From Halalkalibacter urbisdiaboli (GTDB lineage Bacteria; Bacillota; Bacilli; Bacillales; Bacillaceae_D), in assembly GCF_002156385.1 (NCBI RefSeq), contig NZ_MVJM01000001.1, positions 948,861 through 1,012,860 on the forward strand: a stretch of 64,000 nt of DNA. The letters are read 5' to 3'. Of this stretch, positions 60,158 through 64,000 are shown in pieces (position 1 is the stretch's first letter; the number at the start of each line of letters is the position of its first letter). The position numbers were made by a program, and so were the translations under genes. The notes under the pieces were generated by a model. That model saw only the letters and a list, made by a program, of their open reading frames with translations, ran no database searches and had not been told where the DNA came from.

Positions 60158-61123
60158 CTAATATTCTGTTGCAACGGCCCCTAATGAAATTGCTCTAATG
60201 TGTTTATCTTCTTCTAGTTTTAATAACTCTTCCTTGGTTCCAGTTACCACAACGCCAAGGATTATCCCTTCGTTCTCGTTTTGTTTCGTACTTTCTAGAA
60301 GTTGGTCTATTATAAAGTCATAATTTCCTGTACTTTTTAGTTCTTCTAATGTAGCGCGAAAATCCTTTTCATTCTGAGCTACAATGTCCACTGCGTCTCC
60401 TTCCACTTTATGTCTAGTAGCATTAAAACCATACACATATGATGCAGAATCACCCGATTCATGAAGTCCTTTCAACTGCTTTTTCGCACGTTGATTATAA
60501 TTATTAACCCTATACCAAGTTATTTTATTATTTAGATTAAAAAATTCTTGTATTTCACTAACTGAATAAGGTTGATCGAACGAGATGGCTACTTCCATTA
60601 CTGCATCATTAGGAGCATTTTGTATCAAGTCTAAATCGTTATGAATAAACCTGTATTCAAACCATGGATGATAAAAGTGCATCGTTCTCTGTCCGTTTGT
60701 AGTGTTATAATGTCGATACTCTTCTTCGGGTTCACCTACTCTAACTTCATCGTATACCTCTAATGCTGACGATTTATTATTATGTCCTATTGCATTAAAC
60801 GTTCGTAAATCTTGCCCCCAAGGGATTACTCTATCTTCAATTAATTTATATTTATTGTAGGTGTAAGTTCCTGATAGAATCCCATAATCAAACTTTCCTC
60901 CTCCAATTTGAATATTGGGTTGCGAAATTTTAAATAATAACCTATTTGACTCAGCTGCTTTATAATGAGCCTTATTTACAATCTGACCATTAATAATTAT
61001 AAATAGTGCCCCTACAAGAAGCAGTGAAATAGTGGAGATGACTATATTTCGAATAACACTTTTTCTTTTTGCTTTTTTAACTATTCCTTCAATATCATTA
61101 GACTGGAATGGTTCATTTTTCAT
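60158..61123 (-). CDS. membrane anti-sigma factor (Sigma_reg_N/Sigma_reg_C type)
   Basis: 321 residues from the ATG at 61123 (GGAGG, 7 nt). A short cytoplasmic N-terminus (1-25) precedes one membrane segment (about 27-47), then a large extracytoplasmic domain of the anti-sigma C-terminal type (IITWYRVNNYNQ-like block; LGVVVTGTKEELLKLE near the end). It overlaps the ECF sigma gene by 11 bp, a classic sigma/anti-sigma pair. Its stop lies at the start of repeat 24. Confidence 0.85.
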   Translation of the reverse strand: MKNEPFQSNDIEGIVKKAKRKSVIRNIVISTISLLLVGALFIIINGQIVNKAHYKAAESNRLLFKISQPNIQIGGGKFDYGILSGTYTYNKYKLIEDRVIPWGQDLRTFNAIGHNNKSSALEVYDEVRVGEPEEEYRHYNTTNGQRTMHFYHPWFEYRFIHNDLDLIQNAPNDAVMEVAISFDQPYSVSEIQEFFNLNNKITWYRVNNYNQRAKKQLKGLHESGDSASYVYGFNATRHKVEGDAVDIVAQNEKDFRATLEELKSTGNYDFIIDQLLESTKQNENEGIILGVVVTGTKEELLKLEEDKHIRAISLGAVATEY

Positions 61124-61613
61124 TATTATCCCTCCTAAAAAGTTTTGTAAGCTTCTTCCTAGCACGATATAAATAAGTTTTAACATTACTTTCTTTCAAA
61201 CTAAGGTACTCAGAAATTTCTTTATACGAAAATTCATCTTCATATTTCATTTTTATTAATTTTCGTTCAAGTGGTTTTAATTTGTGTAATACCTGTTCAT
61301 ACTCTTCTTTTGTTTCTTGTTTAATCACGGTATCTTCCACATGATTTTCTTCCGATTCCAATAGATAATCCTCAAACTCGATTATTGAACGGTGGTTATC
61401 TTTTCTACACAAATCGTAATATTGATTGATGGCAACCTTGTAAAGCCATGACTTAAATGCCTTAGAATGAATACCATCGATATTCAGAAATCCACGATAT
61501 AGAGATTCTTGAACAATTTCTTTTGCATCTTCTGGATTAGCCCCCATCGAGCAAAGCTTTTGATATATATCGTTACTTAATCTAGTTATTTCTCCATTTG
61601 AGGGCTTACTCAT
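61113..61613 (-). CDS. ECF-type RNA polymerase sigma factor
   Basis: 166 residues from the ATG at 61613, 8 nt after GGAG. Region 2 (SMGANPEDAKEIVQESLYRG, then AFKSWLYKVAINQYYDLCRK) and region 4 (LKPLERKLIKMKYEDEFSYK, then EISEYLSLKESNVKTYLYRA) are complete. It is co-transcribed and overlapping with the anti-sigma gene downstream. A second such system lies at 48611, so the array carries two ECF systems. Confidence 0.92.
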   Translation of the reverse strand: MSKPSNGEITRLSNDIYQKLCSMGANPEDAKEIVQESLYRGFLNIDGIHSKAFKSWLYKVAINQYYDLCRKDNHRSIIEFEDYLLESEENHVEDTVIKQETKEEYEQVLHKLKPLERKLIKMKYEDEFSYKEISEYLSLKESNVKTYLYRARKKLTKLFRRDNNEK

Positions 61614-61786
61614 TTCTTCATCTCCTTTCACAACTACTAAAACGAACTAAAGGTGATTATGTATACAAAAAATTTTAAGTTTTTTTATCAGGCATCTTTA
61701 ATATAAAAAAGCTCTACTTCCTACTTGGAGTAAAGCTTGTATGAAGAATTTCATTATTATTTTTACCAAAATCATATCTTTTCCTT

Positions 61787-61868
61787 CTTCAACATAACTG
61801 CTCTTTACTTCAATAAGAAAAAGGAAGCCTCTTCCTATTTAAGGATTGCTTCCCGTTAGCACAATTAA
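61787..61868 (-). repeat. cassette-boundary repeat 25
   Basis: TTCAACATAACTGCTCTTTACTTCAATAAG, a GGAAGCCTC...GATTGCTTCC stem, then TTCCCGTTAGCACAATTAA. Confidence 0.8.
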
Positions 61869-61911
61869 AAGTCGCTGTGGTTTATTGAATAAAATCTTAG
61901 TTTGTAAAATA

Positions 61912-62166
61912 TCATCCTTTTTCTTTTTGAATTATTATCCATAAATCAAAAAGAAGAATTAATGCACCAATTGAAATAAATATAATACTTAATACATAAG
62001 GACCCCAACCAATTATTTCAGTTAGCACTGTTGCTAGTTTACCAGGCGGGTCACTCCAACCTCTCAAATTAGGAATGAATAAAGCAATCGCTACATGCAT
62101 TAAACCTAATAATACAGTACCTGAAAGAAACAGAATATAACCAAACCTTTGTAAACTTTCTTTCAT
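61912..62166 (-). CDS. small two-helix membrane protein
   Basis: 84 residues. Membrane segments lie at about 9-32 and 53-77, with the connecting loop containing RGWSDPPGKLATVLTEIIGW. No family is recognised. GGGGGAAG precedes the ATG. It is a one-gene unit between repeats 25 and 26. Confidence 0.7.
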   Translation of the reverse strand: MKESLQRFGYILFLSGTVLLGLMHVAIALFIPNLRGWSDPPGKLATVLTEIIGWGPYVLSIIFISIGALILLFDLWIIIQKEKG

Positions 62167-62222
62167 CTAACTTCCCCCTAATATTACTTTGGTAAGTGAT
62201 CAAGATAAAAAATGTATTCCTT

Positions 62223-62300
62223 CTTGTAATAACCTAGCGCGATAAACTATCGGATCTGCTAAATAGCTATATACACTTAATGGCTTTTCATATGGTGCCT
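62223..62300 (-). repeat. cassette-boundary repeat 26 (degenerate)
   Basis: TTGTAATAACCTAGCGCGATAAAC, followed by CGGATCTGC. Only the left palindrome region is suggestive. Confidence 0.4.
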
Positions 62301-62340
62301 TAAACGACAACTCTTGTTCTTGAAGTCTTAAGTTTAATAT

Positions 62341-62709
62341 TTATTTTTGGGATATGATATCCAAATTTTCACCAATAAGCTTTGTTGCTTCATATAACAC
62401 TCCATCGTCATAGCTTACAATATCAATATAACCGTTATAATGCTCCCAAACGTCTGATTGATTTGAATGTTCTTTGAAACTGTCTAAGGTTTCATTAAAT
62501 AACAAAACAGCCTCTTCTTCTGTTAATTCTTCGTCAACCATTACTCTAAGGTTGATATTACTCTCACCATCAAATGAAGCTGCAACAAAAGGTTCTCTCC
62601 ATTCCTCTAGTGTTTTATCTATATCAATATCAGGTTTCTGACTGCAACCTGTGAAAAATATCAAAAATACAAATATTATACTGATTGAAAAAATTTTTTT
62701 TCGTCTCAT
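62341..62709 (-). CDS. uncharacterised lipoprotein
   Basis: 122 residues. The signal peptide ends FFTGCSQ with the lipobox Cys at about 22. The extracytoplasmic part is acidic (EELTEEEAVLLFNETLDSFK). No family is recognised. GGGGGAAA precedes the ATG. It is a one-gene unit. Confidence 0.75.
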   Translation of the reverse strand: MRRKKIFSISIIFVFLIFFTGCSQKPDIDIDKTLEEWREPFVAASFDGESNINLRVMVDEELTEEEAVLLFNETLDSFKEHSNQSDVWEHYNGYIDIVSYDDGVLYEATKLIGENLDIISQK

Positions 62710-62764
62710 ATTTTCCCCCTACCCATTTACTAAACTATGATAAAAACACCCTGTTTCTTCTCCC

Positions 62765-62879
62765 ACTAACTGCCGGTTACTTGAATAACACATTTAATTT
62801 TAACATTAATTTCCTTCTATATGTGTCAAAAACAAAGAAAAAGCGTCCCTGCTGTAGGAACGCATCCGTTTGTTTAAGT
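62765..62879 (-). repeat. cassette-boundary repeat 27 (insert subtype)
   Basis: ACTAACTGCCGGTTACTTGAATAAC, the shared insert (TTTAATTTTAACATTAATTT), the GCGTCCCTGCTGTAGGAACGC stem and a closing CATCCGTTTGTTTAAG. It is the last copy in the array. Confidence 0.85.
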
Positions 62880-62916
62880 GTAATTATTCACATATAGACT
62901 CTCAGGTTTCCAGCTT

Positions 62917-63450
62917 TTAATGTATTTCCAACTTTCCCTCTCTTTTGTAAGTATCGAATAATTCATTAATATGTTCATCAATCATTTGACCCCATGACTC
63001 TAAATCTTCCTCGGTTGGTTCCCCAATTTTTTTATCAATATACTTCTCTACGTAAGCTTGCTTTGTATAGGTGATATCTTCCCAAACTTCAAAATATTTT
63101 ACTGAGGACACTCCTAATAAGGATGCTTGTTGTTCATAAAACGTTTTGTCATCTATAAATTCGAACCTATCAATTGGTTCAGAACTAGGAAACAAGGCTT
63201 GTATTTTTTCGACAACCTCATCTTCAGAAACAGTTATCCCTTTATCTTTAGATTCCTGAATGACAACCTCTTGTTTTAAGTACATATTAATAATATTTTC
63301 TGTTTCTTTTTCTAAAGAAAATTGCCAAAGAACATCTTCTACCTTAATCTCTTCCCCATTAAGAACCGCTATTGTATCTTCTTTTTCATATTTTTGCCCT
63401 GTACAGGCTGTCATTAAGACTGCACAAAGTAAAAATAATCTTAGCTTCAC
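62917..63450 (-). CDS. SurA_N/PrsA-N-like lipoprotein without a PPIase domain
   Basis: 177 residues. The signal peptide ends LMTACTG (lipobox Cys at about 16). The helical part (AVLNGEEIKVEDVLWQFSLE, VIQESKDKGITVSEDEVVEK) matches the N-terminal chaperone domain of SurA/PrsA foldases, but no parvulin domain follows. It could be a chaperone-like extracytoplasmic protein. It lies next to repeat 27. Confidence 0.75.
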   Translation of the reverse strand: MKLRLFLLCAVLMTACTGQKYEKEDTIAVLNGEEIKVEDVLWQFSLEKETENIINMYLKQEVVIQESKDKGITVSEDEVVEKIQALFPSSEPIDRFEFIDDKTFYEQQASLLGVSSVKYFEVWEDITYTKQAYVEKYIDKKIGEPTEEDLESWGQMIDEHINELFDTYKREGKLEIH

Positions 63451-63572
63451 TTAATTGCCTCCTCACAAAAGCTTCATTTTTGTTCCACTTAGACATAAAA
63501 TACCCCCTATATGAAAGAATCTTTAACAGTCACAAACTAAAGCAATCCGTTCGTTTTTTTATAAGAGCGTCT

Positions 63573-64000
63573 TCATGATAACCTCGAAATTATTGGGTAG
63601 TCTATAGCAAAAATGACTTGTTCAGCATTAAAGCGAATGACTTTCTTTACTTCATAAAATCCAAGTCGCTTTAATAAGTTACATGAAGCAGTATTTTTCG
63701 ATTGCGCTTCAGCAATGAGCTTGTTATTGACATTATCCTCAAAGAAATTTCGCAAAACTTGACTTATCGTCTCAAACGCAAAACCTTTACCCCAGAAACT
63801 TGATAGAAACATATATGAAATTTGAGTATATTCTCCATCATAGTGAGGTGTTAATAAAATACATCCTAAAAATGCGCCTGAAATTCTTTCTCTCACTGTC
63901 CAATACATGCAATTTTCTTGAGGATTTATCCATTCTATCATTCTATTGTCGATTTGCTGGGAACTTCTTTGCCCACCCAAGTAATCCCATACCCTAGTAT
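63573..64000 (-). CDS. GNAT-family N-acetyltransferase (partial)
   Basis: The N-terminus runs off the right edge; the frame stays open to 64000 (TRVWDYLGGQRSSQQ), so the TTG at 63980 is not the true start. The acetyl-CoA motif is FLSSFWGKGFAFETISQV, and the closing AQSKNTASCNLLKRLGFYEV is typical of the RimJ-like subgroup. The substrate is unknown. No array repeat is seen between this gene and 62917, so it may be ordinary chromosome. Confidence 0.82.
   Translation of the reverse strand, partial: TRVWDYLGGQRSSQQIDNRMIEWINPQENCMYWTVRERISGAFLGCILLTPHYDGEYTQISYMFLSSFWGKGFAFETISQVLRNFFEDNVNNKLIAEAQSKNTASCNLLKRLGFYEVKKVIRFNAEQVIFAIDYPIISRLS

Noticed and set aside
35497-62879. CRISPR array as explanation for the regularly recurring repeats
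   Set aside because: Repeats are imperfect, 55-140 bp, and spaced by whole genes rather than 30-40 bp spacers; no cas genes are present.
35497-62879. Calling the array a true chromosomal integron
   Set aside because: No integrase, attI site or canonical RYYYAAC/GTTRRRY pair could be identified in the window; only the organisation is integron-like.

Overview
The window reads as a chromosomal segment of a low-GC Firmicute, most likely a Bacillaceae species. The supporting signs are AT-rich spacers, strong GGAGG ribosome binding sites, Bacillus-type LacI, DeoR and ECF-sigma genes, and many intrinsic terminators. I cannot name the species. It splits into two very different halves.

Positions 1-34,200 are a carbohydrate island, almost all on the minus strand. 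A hexuronate block (1-16,200) encodes a partial uronate-dehydrogenase-like enzyme, UxaC, KduI, KduD, a DeoR regulator, Eda, UxaB, UxaA, a BASS-family transporter, a LacI regulator and KdgK. Together these take glucuronate, galacturonate and 4-deoxy-5-ketouronates to KDG and then to pyruvate and glyceraldehyde-3-phosphate. A four-gene unit follows (two Gfo/Idh/MocA dehydrogenases, an AraC regulator, a TIM-barrel isomerase). An IS3-family element (16,371-17,833) separates this from a deoxy-sugar block (18,000-31,900): a GH95 alpha-L-fucosidase, a zinc alcohol dehydrogenase, a lactonase-type amidohydrolase, a FucU mutarotase, an RbsBCA-type ABC importer, an FAH-family hydrolase, two SDRs, a split UxaA-type dehydratase and a divergent LacI regulator. 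These fit a non-phosphorylative L-fucose pathway. A GH115-type glycosidase closes the island. Operators can be read directly: AACAACGTTGTT sites for the first LacI, a 36-bp palindrome for the second, a GCATACTAGTAT site shared by eda and the GH115 gene, and a paired motif for the DeoR protein.

Positions 35,500-62,900 are an array of small, mostly single-gene units, all genes on the minus strand, separated by about 27 copies of a 55-140 bp repeat. Each fuller copy has an imperfect palindrome (TTCAACTAAC, CTGCCC, GTTAGTTGAA), a variable intrinsic terminator, and a closing CCCGTTAGTTGAATAAG-like half-site. Cargo includes HIT, DJ-1/PfpI, DinB, NUDIX, ArsR/SdpI-like, kinase, tautomerase, VOC, zinc-ribbon, ECF sigma operons, carbamoyltransferase, methyltransferase, GNAT, esterase, APH and many small membrane or lipoproteins, with several dead genes among them. 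One gene plus its adjoining repeat occurs twice at sites 8.5 kb apart, so the gene-repeat pair behaved as a unit. The layout resembles an integron cassette array, but no integrase is visible in the window. I regard it as the strongest candidate here for an undescribed system.

Two riboswitches sit at the start of this half: a c-di-GMP-I (GEMM) aptamer before a TM2-protein/M48-protease pair, and a ZTP (pfl) aptamer before the DJ-1/PfpI gene. One array gene, an esterase at 54,041, carries the AACAACGTTGTT operator otherwise used by the hexuronate genes about 42-52 kb away.
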